The notes beneath the pieces are model-generated. The model made no database searches. It saw nothing but the letters and a program-made list of their open reading frames with translations, and was not told the origin of the DNA. Of a DNA stretch of 32,820 nucleotides, positions 24,610 through 32,820 are shown one piece after another (position 1 is the stretch's first letter; every line of letters starts with the position of its first letter). Origin of the DNA: Gemmataceae bacterium (lineage in GTDB: Bacteria; Planctomycetota; Planctomycetia; Gemmatales; Gemmataceae); contig PLDW01000409.1 in the NCBI GenBank assembly GCA_003136315.1, positions 8,129-40,948 of the forward strand. The letters run 5' to 3'. The position numbers and the translations under genes are program-made.

Positions 24610-27600
24610 CAGCGCTCCGGCGGGCCGAGACGGGAGAGGATGGACTGGGCCTCGGCGGCCAGGCGGCGGTTCCCATCCTGGTCAGCCCATGCCCTCAGCA
24701 GATCCCGCGCGGCCGGAGTGCCTACCCGCTCAAGCGCCTCCATTGCACGCACACCCTGTAGCGACTCACCCGCGACCGGCAGACGGACCTCAAACGGTGG
24801 CACGATGTCCAGAAGACCCCGGAGCCGAAGTGCGGACTCGGCCGATGGGCGCCCCGCCTGCGCCCGGCGGAGGGCTGGCTCGGCCGTTGCTCCCAGGTCG
24901 CGGAGTTTCGTGGTCGCGGCCTCGCGGGTGGCGAAGACCTCGTTGTCGAGGTCGGCGATCAGGGCGGCGAGCTTGGGGTCGGGCTGATTCGGCGGCGGCC
25001 GAAACTCGGCCGTCAGGAGCTTCATCGCAGCGGCTGGATCTCGGGCAGCCCGCTCCACTGCGAGCCGGGCCTCGACGACCGTCCCCGCACCAAGTCCCGC
25101 CCAGGTCGGCATACCCCCAGTGTCAGCCGGTCGCGGCACGGCCCAGAGCGTGATGCTGCCGTCCTTGTGCCCGGTGGCCAGTGTCCGGCCGTCCGGAGAG
25201 AAGACGACGGTTTGGGTTGACCCACCCCGGGCGACGATCTGGAAGTTGATATCCGGGGTCGAGTACTCGGCTAACTGCCGTCCAGTCAGGAGGTCGTACA
25301 GCCGGACCCCCCGGGCATCCAACATTGCGATCGTCCGGTCGTCCGGGCCGAGCACGACCTGGGCCACCAACTCCGTCTTTGGGAACCGGGCGATGAGCTG
25401 TCCGGATGCGAGTTCCCACACTCCAATCACATCCGAGATCTTCTTCCCATCCTCACTCGTCCGTTCCAACCGACCGGCCAGTAGCCGACCGTCCATCGAG
25501 AACCAGACCGCCGAGGAGAAGTACGGTCCATCTGCCCGCCTCCCACTCACAGCGAGCTGCTCGCCGGGGGTTCCTGACGGAGTGAACAGCTCGGCCCCGG
25601 TGGGGACATGGTACACTTTCCGGCCAAGCACGACCCACCGACCACACGGGGAGAAGGGGGACTGCGAAATGAAGTAATTGCCCGGGGCAGTGAACCGGCC
25701 CAGGCGCCGACCACTGGCCGTGTCCCAACTTGTGACAATGAAGTTCTCCTTTCCGCCCGGTTCGCACCCGTGCGTGACCAGGAGTGTCCGGCCATCCGCC
25801 GCCAGGGCGTAAGCCCGCAGGCCGTTGTTCCCGAACTCACCCTCCCGGGCACAACCGACCATTTGCACCGCCTGACCAGCAATGGGGTCGAACACTTCAA
25901 TCTCGTGTGGCTTGAGTTCGTTGGCCTTCAGCGATCGTAGACCGGCGGGTGTGTGGACAAACTGGCGAGTATGCCCTCCGACGGGAGACTTGGTCAACCG
26001 CCCGGTTGCCAGCTCCCACACTCCTGCATTGAGTCCCCATCCTGACGCGAACAGCGTTTTCCCACCCGCGAGGAAGGCAACATGTTCGACTGGTCCGCCG
26101 AGGCCATCGCTCGAATCGGCCTTGAAGAGAGGCTTGCCGGTGGTCTGGTCCCAACGCTCGAGGATGCCGAAATTCGTCACGACCTTCGTCCCGTCGGCCG
26201 ACATGGCCCCGAGGGACGGTCCGTACCCAGTCCCGCGGCCTGTCGGCTTGGCGAGCCGTGACGTTTCTCGGCCCGCCCGAAGATCCCACCAGATGAGGTC
26301 GTTGAAGTAGTCGATCAGCAGAGTATGGTTGTCTGGGCTGAAGCGGACCGGGACGTTTGGGTGGGCAATGGCGGAGTCTTCCAGCCGTTCAGTCGTCGCT
26401 CCGGTCTGTGGATCCGTCTCGATCACCTGGTATCCACGCTGCTTGAACGACGCGGACACGACTGTCAGCCCATCTGGGCTGACAGCGAAACGGCTCCCTT
26501 GGTGAGGGAGCTTCCATAACTGTTTTCTCTGGGGGACGTCGAAGCAGGACAGGAACGACCCCTGGCCTGTCGCGCTGATCTGCGAGACCACGATCCGTTT
26601 GCCATCGGCTGCGAACTCAGCATCGTAGACATTATACTCAAGATCCCCGAGGTCCGACCCGCTCCCGGTCGAAGTGTTGTACACCCGGAGGAGGGTTTTC
26701 GTCCCAATCCGGACGACGGTGGCCAGCGTCTTGCCATCTGGCGAGAGAGCGAGACCACCCACATCCTCACTCCCCGAGGTCTTGCGAAGCAGGATCTTGC
26801 CACCTGGCACGTCCCACACCGTCAGGCGGTTGTCGCGGCCGGCCCGGTCAGCAATAGCCGCGATCCTCCCGTCGGCCGAGAGCCAGGCGTGAGACTGCCC
26901 CTCGATCCAGACGTCGTTTCGTTGGGAGATTTGACGACGTTCGAGGAGCCGGCCGGTGTCCGCATCGAACCGCTTGACGATCCCCTCGGGCGAGACTGCA
27001 ATAATCTCCTTCTCATTTTGGGTCAGTGCAAAGGCTGAGATCCCAATGAGCCGCGGCGAGTATCCCAGCCGGGCGATGGCTCCGGCCGGCAATGGGTCGC
27101 CCTCGGCATCCGCGGCAAGAGCCTTGGCCAGCGGCTTCTCCGCTGCGGGAGGTGGCAACTCCTTCGGTGGGGGCGGGTCGCCGATCGTCAGGCCCGCTGC
27201 GACCGCTGCACACACGATCAACCCGACCGCGCTGCCCAGAGCCGTCCGTACACGAAGGCCACCGACGAGTGTGGCGACCGCCGGAGCACTACGGCCAGAC
27301 ACCCCTGCCGCGACAGTAGCCCGCACCAACTCCGTCGGGGCGGCGGCCCCTCTGGACGTCAAGTCAGCCACTGCCACTGCCGCCGCGAGTTGCACCCCCC
27401 GCTTCGCCAACCGCTCACGGAGTAGTAGCCGGGCGCGGGCGAGTCGAGCGGAGAGAGTGCCCTCGTTCACGCGGAGTTCTGCTGCTGCCTCGGCCCGGGA
27501 TCTCCCCTCGAGGACGCACAACAGGAATGCCACTCGGTGCGACTCGGGCAGTCGGCCGATCTCCTCATCGAGAATGGCCTGGAGTTCGCGCACAGCGGCT

Positions 27601-27980
27601 CCGGTGCCAGGATCCTGCGGTTGCGCGGGAACTGGGGCAGGTGGACGAGCCGTCCGGGCCGCGATACCCACTCGCGCCTTCATCGCGACTCGGCGAGCGA
27701 CTCCGAACAAGAAGCCCGTGGTCGTGCCCCACCTGCGGGGCTTCTCGGGGTTCCGGGCGAGTTCGAGGAATGTTGCCTGAAAGGCGTCCTCGGCATCTTG
27801 AACGTGACCGAGAATCCGGTGACAGACCCCCCACACAAGCCGGGCGTGTCGTCGAACGATCGCCTCGAACGCGGCCTCATCGCGTGTCTCAGTGAATCGC
27901 CGCAGAAGCTCGGCGTCAGTGGCATCGTCCCCCAGCGCGGGGGAGCGGACAGCGGCCAGGATGGTGCGGGTGGCGGACAT
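24609..27980 (-). CDS. Sigma-70 family factor fused to a membrane segment and WD40 repeats
   Basis: 1,123 residues from the ATG at 27980; AGGAG lies about 7 nt upstream, and the typical MSATRTxLAAVRS start agrees. Sigma region 2 is at about 22-105 (DAELLRRFTETRDEAAFEAIVRRH, GHVQDAEDAFQATFLELAR). Region 4 is at about 132-192 (LPESHRVAFLLCVLEGRSRAEAA, then NEGTLSARLARAR). A hydrophobic segment (about 248-267) could span the membrane. A WD40/YVTN-like propeller region follows (about 310-985, with recurring LSPDGKTLA and FSPDGRTLATG units). The C-terminal ~125 residues are Ala/Leu/Arg helical repeats (NEVFATREAATTKLRDLGATAEPALRRA). This fusion is typical of Gemmataceae; its regulon and signal are unknown. 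It may sense across the membrane, or be released by proteolysis (inference). It sits between an intact and a broken SGNH paralogue. Confidence 0.87.
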   Translation of the reverse strand: MSATRTILAAVRSPALGDDATDAELLRRFTETRDEAAFEAIVRRHARLVWGVCHRILGHVQDAEDAFQATFLELARNPEKPRRWGTTTGFLFGVARRVAMKARVGIAARTARPPAPVPAQPQDPGTGAAVRELQAILDEEIGRLPESHRVAFLLCVLEGRSRAEAAAELRVNEGTLSARLARARLLLRERLAKRGVQLAAAVAVADLTSRGAAAPTELVRATVAAGVSGRSAPAVATLVGGLRVRTALGSAVGLIVCAAVAAGLTIGDPPPPKELPPPAAEKPLAKALAADAEGDPLPAGAIARLGYSPRLIGISAFALTQNEKEIIAVSPEGIVKRFDADTGRLLERRQISQRNDVWIEGQSHAWLSADGRIAAIADRAGRDNRLTVWDVPGGKILLRKTSGSEDVGGLALSPDGKTLATVVRIGTKTLLRVYNTSTGSGSDLGDLEYNVYDAEFAADGKRIVVSQISATGQGSFLSCFDVPQRKQLWKLPHQGSRFAVSPDGLTVVSASFKQRGYQVIETDPQTGATTERLEDSAIAHPNVPVRFSPDNHTLLIDYFNDLIWWDLRAGRETSRLAKPTGRGTGYGPSLGAMSADGTKVVTNFGILERWDQTTGKPLFKADSSDGLGGPVEHVAFLAGGKTLFASGWGLNAGVWELATGRLTKSPVGGHTRQFVHTPAGLRSLKANELKPHEIEVFDPIAGQAVQMVGCAREGEFGNNGLRAYALAADGRTLLVTHGCEPGGKENFIVTSWDTASGRRLGRFTAPGNYFISQSPFSPCGRWVVLGRKVYHVPTGAELFTPSGTPGEQLAVSGRRADGPYFSSAVWFSMDGRLLAGRLERTSEDGKKISDVIGVWELASGQLIARFPKTELVAQVVLGPDDRTIAMLDARGVRLYDLLTGRQLAEYSTPDINFQIVARGGSTQTVVFSPDGRTLATGHKDGSITLWAVPRPADTGGMPTWAGLGAGTVVEARLAVERAARDPAAAMKLLTAEFRPPPNQPDPKLAALIADLDNEVFATREAATTKLRDLGATAEPALRRAQAGRPSAESALRLRGLLDIVPPFEVRLPVAGESLQGVRAMEALERVGTPAARDLLRAWADQDGNRRLAAEAQSILSRLGPPER

Positions 27981-28151
27981 GCCGATCTCCTCGGATGTAT
28001 TCTCCGACAAAGAGATGCCGGCCAGGGACTGGAAAAGTTCCTCCGATTCCAAATTTGGGGGGAATTCCACTACCACCCCAGGATGACTTGCCGAGCGACG
28101 GGTGGATGGACAGGGTCTGGATCTTGGATTGCGAGCGATTCCCTCATTTCG

Positions 28152-28373
28152 ATTGTCGAACTCCCCATCTGCTCCCTCCATTCAGCGTCCCTTCACCCAC
28201 CCTCTCAGGTGTTCGTCCGCGAGGCGGCGGCTGAATCGGGCGGCCCCAGACCGGAGTAGGTGGTGACCGTCGGCGAACTCCTGTTCGGCGAACCCGTCCG
28301 ACGCATCGAACAGCGGAACCCCGTACTCCCGAGATAGCATAGCGGCGTAGGCCGACAACTCGGCCCGACCGGC
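28152..28373 (-). repeat. Direct repeat, right copy (3' end of SGNH gene 1 plus flank)
   Basis: Counterpart of 24387-24609. It comprises the last ~64 codons of the gene at 28182-29282 and about 30 nt of 3' flank, including the shared ATTGTCGAACTCCC at 28152-28165. Because the flank is also duplicated, the copies arose by DNA duplication and not only by protein-family descent. Confidence 0.75.
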
Positions 28374-29282
28374 GGGCTGATAGAAGCTCCGGACAGTCGG
28401 CCCCTCCGGGGTTGTGTAGAACGCCACTGAGATACACTGTTTTTGACAGTGATTGAGGAGGTCGCGGACCGCCCGATCAGAGCCCATACCGACCCGGAAA
28501 TGCGAGAGCGTTGCGGCGATCTGTTTGCGAACCGCTTCGATGCCGGCCGCGCGCACCTCGTCCGAAACCGATTCGGCGGGGTAGGGCAGCCACCCAAATC
28601 GATCCAGTTGATCCCACTGGTAGGTCAGCCGGTCCTGCCAGCGCAGCCAGCCGGGTTGCCAGTGGCTCATGAGGCTCAGCCGGTAAACGTACCACGGATT
28701 CAGCCGGCTCGCGGCCCACTGACCTCCGAGTACAAGGGGGCGGTCGCAATGAGGGGCGAGCCGACGGACATCTGCGAGCCCCAGCCACGGAGCCCATCCC
28801 TTCGCCTGTTCTTCGGCGGGTCCGTCCGCAGCCAGCGCGATGGGGAACCATTCGATGAGGACGTAATCCGGTTTCACTCCTGCATCGAGGACTCGAAGGA
28901 GAGTCAGCAGAATCCGGAGTGAACCCGCCCCGGCCTGTCCGAAGTTGTACACCAGCGGCGACCCGGGGGCGTCCGCGAAGCCCATGTCGGCTGGGCTCAG
29001 GCCCATCTGCGTGCGAGAACTCCCGATCGCAAGAACGAGCGGGCGGTCAGGGTGCAATACCTTGAGGTGTCGGAGTTGATTGAGCCGGTGCCCGTATTCC
29101 GGATCGCGCCACTCGGGTTTCACCGTCTCGACCGACACACCCAACCCGACCTGCGCTGCGAGTACCGCAACCAGCCCGATCAGCATCGCGACTCGTGCCC
29201 GTCGGCCCCTGGACAGCGGCAGAGAGCGCGGCCGGGTCCGAGCCAAGATCACAGGCAGAGCTGGGAAGGGTAGAACTCGCAT
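28182..29282 (-). CDS. Membrane-anchored SGNH/DUF1574-like protein, paralogue 1
   Basis: 366 residues: a basic N-terminus, one membrane anchor (about 32-50), then an external domain. SGNH-like blocks are AIGSSRTQMG (Ser88/Ser89 as possible nucleophile), YNFGQAGAGS, LIEWFPI, the EGPTVRSFY segment, and FADGHHLLRSG near the end (D338 and H340/H341 as candidate catalytic Asp and His). The EWRDPEYGHRL motif just after the anchor recurs in all four paralogues. Related DUF1574/AlgX-like proteins act with MBOAT acyltransferases in O-acetylation of extracellular polysaccharide; that role is inferred, and no MBOAT gene is visible here. The ATG at 29282 has a weak ribosome site (alternative ATG at residue 33). 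It lies last in the array, 93 nt after paralogue 2, behind a palindromic repeat. Confidence 0.75.
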   Translation of the reverse strand: MRVLPFPALPVILARTRPRSLPLSRGRRARVAMLIGLVAVLAAQVGLGVSVETVKPEWRDPEYGHRLNQLRHLKVLHPDRPLVLAIGSSRTQMGLSPADMGFADAPGSPLVYNFGQAGAGSLRILLTLLRVLDAGVKPDYVLIEWFPIALAADGPAEEQAKGWAPWLGLADVRRLAPHCDRPLVLGGQWAASRLNPWYVYRLSLMSHWQPGWLRWQDRLTYQWDQLDRFGWLPYPAESVSDEVRAAGIEAVRKQIAATLSHFRVGMGSDRAVRDLLNHCQKQCISVAFYTTPEGPTVRSFYQPAGRAELSAYAAMLSREYGVPLFDASDGFAEQEFADGHHLLRSGAARFSRRLADEHLRGWVKGR

Positions 29283-29309
29283 GCCGGATTAGCGACCTTG
29301 ATGATTATC

Positions 29310-29425
29310 AGAATGGCCCGCTGATAACGCAGATCTACGAACGCAGATAAAATCTTGATTAAAACCAAGTCTATTTTATCTGCATTTCATCTGCGTCGAA
29401 GTCTGCGTCATCTGCGGGCCATTCT
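29310..29425. repeat. Inverted repeat of CGCAGAT-type units between SGNH genes 1 and 2
   Basis: The outer arms are a perfect 12-bp match: AGAATGGCCCGC (29310-29321) and GCGGGCCATTCT (29414-29425). The inner arms ACGCAGATAAAAT (29341-29353) and ATTTTATCTGC (29373-29383) match again, and the tip loop is about 19 nt. Between them are several imperfect CGCAGAT/ATCTGCG units. The right arm contains the stop codon and last ~16 codons of paralogue 2. The structure is AT-rich at its tip and unlike the surrounding coding DNA. Confidence 0.85.
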
Positions 29426-30548
29426 TATTTAGAACCCACGGGCCGACGCACTCTCGCCCGAACCGTTTGCTATACGCTTCCGCCCCGGAGCGGAGGAGGT
29501 GGTGCCCGTCCTTGAACGCGGCCTCGTCGTCGAACCACCCGGACGCATCGAACACCGGCACCCCGAACTCCCAGCCGAGATCGTCGAGGTATGTCCTCAC
29601 CCTCTGTCGGGCGGCTGGCGGATACCATCCGCGGAAGGTGGGTGACTCGGGCATCACGAAGAGGGCCGCACGGATGTGGCGACTGCGGCATTCGGTAAGG
29701 GCGTCGCGAAACGCGAGGTCGTTCACAGGATCGATGCGGAAATCCTCCAGCAGAAACCCGTATTGCCGCCGGGCCAGGGCGAGCCCCGCCGCCCGCTGGT
29801 CGTCCGACCACGCTGCGGAGGGGAAGGGCACCCAACCTTGGAATTGCATCCTGGACCAGAGGAAATCGGGGCGATTCGGGCCTGGCGGGAACGCATCTGC
29901 GAGTCCCACATTCGCCATCAACGGAAGCCGAAGCGTGTACCACGACGTCGCCCGGGACCGGAACCAGTCGCTGCGGACCTTCGCCGGGTGGCTGTGGTAC
30001 GGGTACAGTCGCTCCAGGTCTGCGCGTCCGAGCCGTGTGGTTGGAATGCGGTCGTCCATCGGTCCACGGTCGGCCAGAACGGGTGGGAGTACCTCCAGGA
30101 GAACACACTCAGGGACGAGCCCGCTCGCCAGCAGGCGGGCCAGGTTGAGTCTCTCCCCCACCGGCAGGCAGCCAGACTGGGCACAGTTGAACACCAGTGG
30201 ATCGGCTGGTCCGTTCCCGAGCCCCAGGTGCTCCGGGCTGAGACCCATTTGCGACCGTGAGCCGCCAATCACCACCACCAGTGGGCGGGTGTGCCCGACG
30301 GCTTTCTCTCCTCGGACGACATCGACCAGCCAGTTCAGACGGCGGAAGAATTCGGGATCGCGCCACTGTGGCCACTCCGTCTCGACGGCAACCGCAAGCC
30401 CGGCATGGGCCAGGATCGCGACCACGATCCCGGTCAGGATGGCCGCGCGAGCCGTCGCTCGGCCGTAAGTCGGCCGGGCGCGACGGACTGAACCATCGCG
30501 TGTGACCACGAATTGCAGGGGCGACCGGAGCGTGGTGGCCGGACTCAT
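29376..30548 (-). CDS. Membrane-anchored SGNH/DUF1574-like protein, paralogue 2
   Basis: 390 residues from the ATG at 30548, which overlaps the TGA of paralogue 3 (TGATG), so the pair is translationally coupled; the longer open frame upstream lies inside paralogue 3. The anchor is at about 33-54, followed by QWRDPEFFRRL. Blocks are VVIGGSRSQMG (Gly95-Gly96-Ser97, so the first Ser of GSS is Gly here and Ser97 is the only candidate nucleophile), FNCAQSGCLP, LLEVLPP, MPESPTFRGWY and FKDGHHLLRSGAEAYSKR. The last residues (NKNGPQMTQTSTQMKCR) are encoded by the CGCAGAT inverted repeat and do not match the other paralogues, so the native C-terminus was probably replaced. Predicted external acyl-transfer or esterase-like role, by family inference. 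Confidence 0.75.
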   Translation of the reverse strand: MSPATTLRSPLQFVVTRDGSVRRARPTYGRATARAAILTGIVVAILAHAGLAVAVETEWPQWRDPEFFRRLNWLVDVVRGEKAVGHTRPLVVVIGGSRSQMGLSPEHLGLGNGPADPLVFNCAQSGCLPVGERLNLARLLASGLVPECVLLEVLPPVLADRGPMDDRIPTTRLGRADLERLYPYHSHPAKVRSDWFRSRATSWYTLRLPLMANVGLADAFPPGPNRPDFLWSRMQFQGWVPFPSAAWSDDQRAAGLALARRQYGFLLEDFRIDPVNDLAFRDALTECRSRHIRAALFVMPESPTFRGWYPPAARQRVRTYLDDLGWEFGVPVFDASGWFDDEAAFKDGHHLLRSGAEAYSKRFGRECVGPWVLNKNGPQMTQTSTQMKCR

Positions 30549-31699
30549 CACGGTCTTCCAAGGTCGGGGAGCGTGGCCGCCACGGCCGGCCCGAACCGCC
30601 GGGTGAACTCGGCGGCTCCCTGGCGGGAGAGATGGAACCCATCGACCAGATAGTCGTCCCCCATCCACAGGCGGGCATCAATGAGCGGGACATCAAGCTC
30701 GCGGCAAAGCCGGTCGAGGTTCTCACGCCCGATCCGATTCACCTCGGCCGGCATCCAACTGCGGAATTCGGACGCTTCCGGCAGGTAGGTGAACGCGACC
30801 TTCGCCCCGTTGGCACGGGCCAGGGCCACGGCCTCCCGTAGCGCCCGATTCGCGAGTGGGTCGATCGAGTACCCGAAGAACTGCCCTCGGTAGATCTTCT
30901 CGCAGTGTTCCAGCCGAATTTTTCGCTGGGCGGGGATCGGTGGGTATTCATCCAACCCTGGCATCCAGCCCCACGGATCGAGATTCGCCCACGCCATCTC
31001 CATCCGTTTGTCCCACGGTTGCCACCGCGGACACACCTGGGCCACCAACCGGTGCCGCGAATGGTAGAGCGGGTTGGAGCGGTCCGCTCGCATTTTCCGC
31101 TCAGTCTCCTCTGCTTTCGAGAAATACTCGTCCACGAACGGACGGTCGTAGGGGAACAACCGGTTGTGGTCGATCCGATCGGGTTCGTAAAATGGCCCAT
31201 CCTCGCGAAGGAATGGCGGCCAGTACTCAAATACCACCGCGTCCGGGCGAAATCCATCGGCGTACACTCGTCGCAGACACATTAACTCGATGAGCGGGCC
31301 GCTCCCCACGAGTGACATGTTGAACAAAAGTGGGTCCGGGTGGCCAGGAACGTCCGGCCGGGTTTGCTCCCAGGCCGCTGGCCTCAGGCCCATCGACACG
31401 CGCGAACTCCCAAGCACGAGCACAACCGGTCGACCAGGATTTTCCGTGATTCGGGCTTTCAGATGCTCCACCCGGATTCCGTATTCCGGATCACGCAACC
31501 GCGGCCAAAGATCATCCAACATGACGACGGCGAGCACGTGTAACGCGACAAACACCGCAGCGCACCAGACCACCGCCGACCGGGCCGACCGCCGGGGGCG
31601 GGCTCTGGGGGGTGGAGGAGGAATCGGACGTTTGAAATAGCCGCCAACCCGCACGAATGGCAGACGAAGGAACCGGATGATCGCAGCGACAGGGTTCAT
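30548..31699 (-). CDS. Membrane-anchored SGNH/DUF1574-like protein, paralogue 3
   Basis: 383 residues from the ATG at 31699, which overlaps the TGA of paralogue 4 (ATGA). A longer open frame continues upstream but lies within paralogue 4 and lacks family features. The N-terminus has a proline run and a basic patch (PPPPPPRARPRRSAR) before the anchor (about 41-60), then RLRDPEYGIRV. Blocks are LVLGSSRVSMGL (Ser98/Ser99), FNMSLVGSGP, VFEYWPPFL, LPEASEFRSWM and LVDGFHLSRQGAAEFTRR, where the Asp and the His of D-G-x-H are kept. It is the most diverged member in the last block (DGFH instead of DGHH). Probably part of one message with its neighbours. Confidence 0.75.
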   Translation of the reverse strand: MNPVAAIIRFLRLPFVRVGGYFKRPIPPPPPRARPRRSARSAVVWCAAVFVALHVLAVVMLDDLWPRLRDPEYGIRVEHLKARITENPGRPVVLVLGSSRVSMGLRPAAWEQTRPDVPGHPDPLLFNMSLVGSGPLIELMCLRRVYADGFRPDAVVFEYWPPFLREDGPFYEPDRIDHNRLFPYDRPFVDEYFSKAEETERKMRADRSNPLYHSRHRLVAQVCPRWQPWDKRMEMAWANLDPWGWMPGLDEYPPIPAQRKIRLEHCEKIYRGQFFGYSIDPLANRALREAVALARANGAKVAFTYLPEASEFRSWMPAEVNRIGRENLDRLCRELDVPLIDARLWMGDDYLVDGFHLSRQGAAEFTRRFGPAVAATLPDLGRP

Positions 31700-32820
31700 G
31701 GTGCTGGCCGGGTCTGGGTGCTGAGGATCCGGGTGATCCACGGGGCGAGTCCCTCGCGGGAGAGTCGCTCGGTCAAGAGGTCGGCACCAAGTCCGGCCAG
31801 GTGATGGCCGTCTTCGATCAGAGGGTCCGGCACCCACCTCCGGGTATCGAACAGCGGAACCCGGTACTCGGCTGACCAGTTCGCGAGCAACCCGTCCAGT
31901 TCTCGCAGTCCCTCGGAGGGATAACAGCCGAGAATTTCGGACGATTCCGGCATCAGGACCAGTGCAGCCGGCCAGCCCGCGGTCCGGCACTGGTCGAGCG
32001 TGGCCCGGGTCGCGATTGTACCCGGCCCTGTCGGCCGATACCCGGGGAAGTAGTCGGCGTGATAGGGGCTCACCCGGGCCACGAGAGCAGCCCGCACGTC
32101 CGGCGTCACCTCTTCATTCAGTCGAGCGAACCCATAGGCATCGGGTTCATGTCCACCATTGAGCCGATGATCGGTCATCAGGAGATAGGGCACATATCGG
32201 TCAAGAATCAGGAATCGATAATCGTATATTGGAGCGTATAATCCCCGTTGACCGTGGGTGACTGGCCGTGGGGCCGGGAAGCCCATCTTGCGAGCGATCG
32301 GGAGTTCGTCTGGCCGGAGGCGGAACGGCAGCAGCCACCGAGTTTCGGGTGCGTCGGGCCGCTGGCCAGCGAGATACACCGGGTGGACCTCAATGAGCAC
32401 CACATCCGGCTTCACGCCGTCCTGGATGAGCCGGCGCAGGTAGACCGCCGTGGTCACCGGACCGGCACCGGCCTGTCCGAAATTGAACACTTCAACCGGC
32501 CGACCGACGAGCCCGGTCAGGTACATGGCTGCGGCTTTGGCGTCCACCCCATGCAATGTCCGGGACGTGCCAAGGAAGAGGACCGTCACGGGTTTGTCTG
32601 GCGGTGGGTTTGGCCCAGGGCGAAATGCCGGATACTTTTTCAACAGGGCGAGCCTGTCGAAATAGAGCGGGTCTCGCAGCGGGGACCACTCCGCCCTGAT
32701 CGCCACACCGGTGCAAATCTGGATCGAGAAAAAGAGTGCGAGCCCCACCATGACTGCGATCATGCCGCCCTGGCGGCGGTTCTGCTGGGGGATGAGATGA
32801 GAGTAGGCGACTCGCTCCGC
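31696..32820 (-). CDS. Membrane-anchored SGNH/DUF1574-like protein, paralogue 4, start outside window
   Basis: An ATG exists at 32763, but the frame stays open to the window edge (19 more codons). The other paralogues carry about 30-40 residues before their anchor, so the true start is probably beyond 32820. Numbered from the ATG: membrane segment at 3-20, PLRDPLYFDRL, LFLGTSRTLHG (Thr66-Ser67), FNFGQAGAGP, LIEVHPVYLAG, MPESSEILGCY, and IEDGHHLAGLGADLLTER near the C-terminus. All four SGNH-like blocks are present. First of the visible array in transcription order. The sequence further upstream would show whether an MBOAT acyltransferase or other glycan gene heads the operon. Confidence 0.72.
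   Translation of the reverse strand, partial: AERVAYSHLIPQQNRRQGGMIAVMVGLALFFSIQICTGVAIRAEWSPLRDPLYFDRLALLKKYPAFRPGPNPPPDKPVTVLFLGTSRTLHGVDAKAAAMYLTGLVGRPVEVFNFGQAGAGPVTTAVYLRRLIQDGVKPDVVLIEVHPVYLAGQRPDAPETRWLLPFRLRPDELPIARKMGFPAPRPVTHGQRGLYAPIYDYRFLILDRYVPYLLMTDHRLNGGHEPDAYGFARLNEEVTPDVRAALVARVSPYHADYFPGYRPTGPGTIATRATLDQCRTAGWPAALVLMPESSEILGCYPSEGLRELDGLLANWSAEYRVPLFDTRRWVPDPLIEDGHHLAGLGADLLTERLSREGLAPWITRILSTQTRPAP

Noticed and set aside
27981..28181. Upstream in-frame extension of the sigma/WD40 gene
   Set aside because: The usual MSATRT start with AGGAG is at 27980. The extra 67 codons translate intergenic DNA that includes part of the direct repeat.
31700..31990. Upstream in-frame extension of SGNH paralogue 3
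   Set aside because: It lies inside paralogue 4; the ATGA junction and anchor position support 31699.

Overview
The window most resembles a chromosome segment of a Planctomycete, probably of the Gemmataceae (Gemmata-like). The basis is family content plus high GC: a giant repeat protein ending in the FG-GAP module with GTGPGGGP-type loops, a sigma factor fused to WD40 repeats, a planctomycete-type cytochrome c/DUF2231 protein, a KGRYYTR-type hypothetical protein, and an ECF sigma/ZAS anti-sigma pair. I saw no tRNA, rRNA, CRISPR array, transposase or phage gene.

Layout. 1-7329 (+): C-terminal part of a giant, probably secreted, adhesin-like protein. 7330-8739: a repeat-rich stretch holding a doubtful minus-strand KGRYYTR-family gene between two ~90-nt direct repeats. 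8740-11090 (+): an uncharacterised protein translationally coupled to a protein made of two tandem copies of one ~185-residue module. 11218-13605 (+): a polytopic membrane protein with a central spermidine-synthase-like fold. 13958-16261 (+): E1 alpha and beta of a 2-oxoacid dehydrogenase, separated by a large TTTAAAG inverted repeat. 16319-18310 (-): a membrane cytochrome c and a Tat-exported metallophosphoesterase. 18504-19803 (+): an ECF sigma factor and its membrane anti-sigma factor.

19827-24349 (-): a tightly overlapping three-gene unit of unknown protein A, unknown protein B and a KGGVGR-type MinD/ParA-like ATPase fused to TPR repeats. At least the ATPase gene is visibly lower in GC than its neighbours. 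This is the best candidate for an undescribed system in the window: the architecture recalls ATPase-TPR regulators of bacterial conflict or signalling systems, with two partners I do not recognise.

24387-32820 (-): at least four tandem, coupled paralogues of a membrane-anchored SGNH/DUF1574-like protein, plus a truncated fifth copy stranded beyond a large sigma-70/WD40 gene. Together they suggest surface-glycan O-acylation or a related envelope function next to an unusual regulator. The array runs off the right edge.

Three kinds of intergenic repeat (a terminator-bearing direct repeat, a TTTAAAG palindrome, a CGCAGAT palindrome) touch or supply the 3' ends of genes here. This suggests that repeat insertion has been remodelling C-termini locally. 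Starts given below were re-chosen where the longest open frame began upstream of the likely start.
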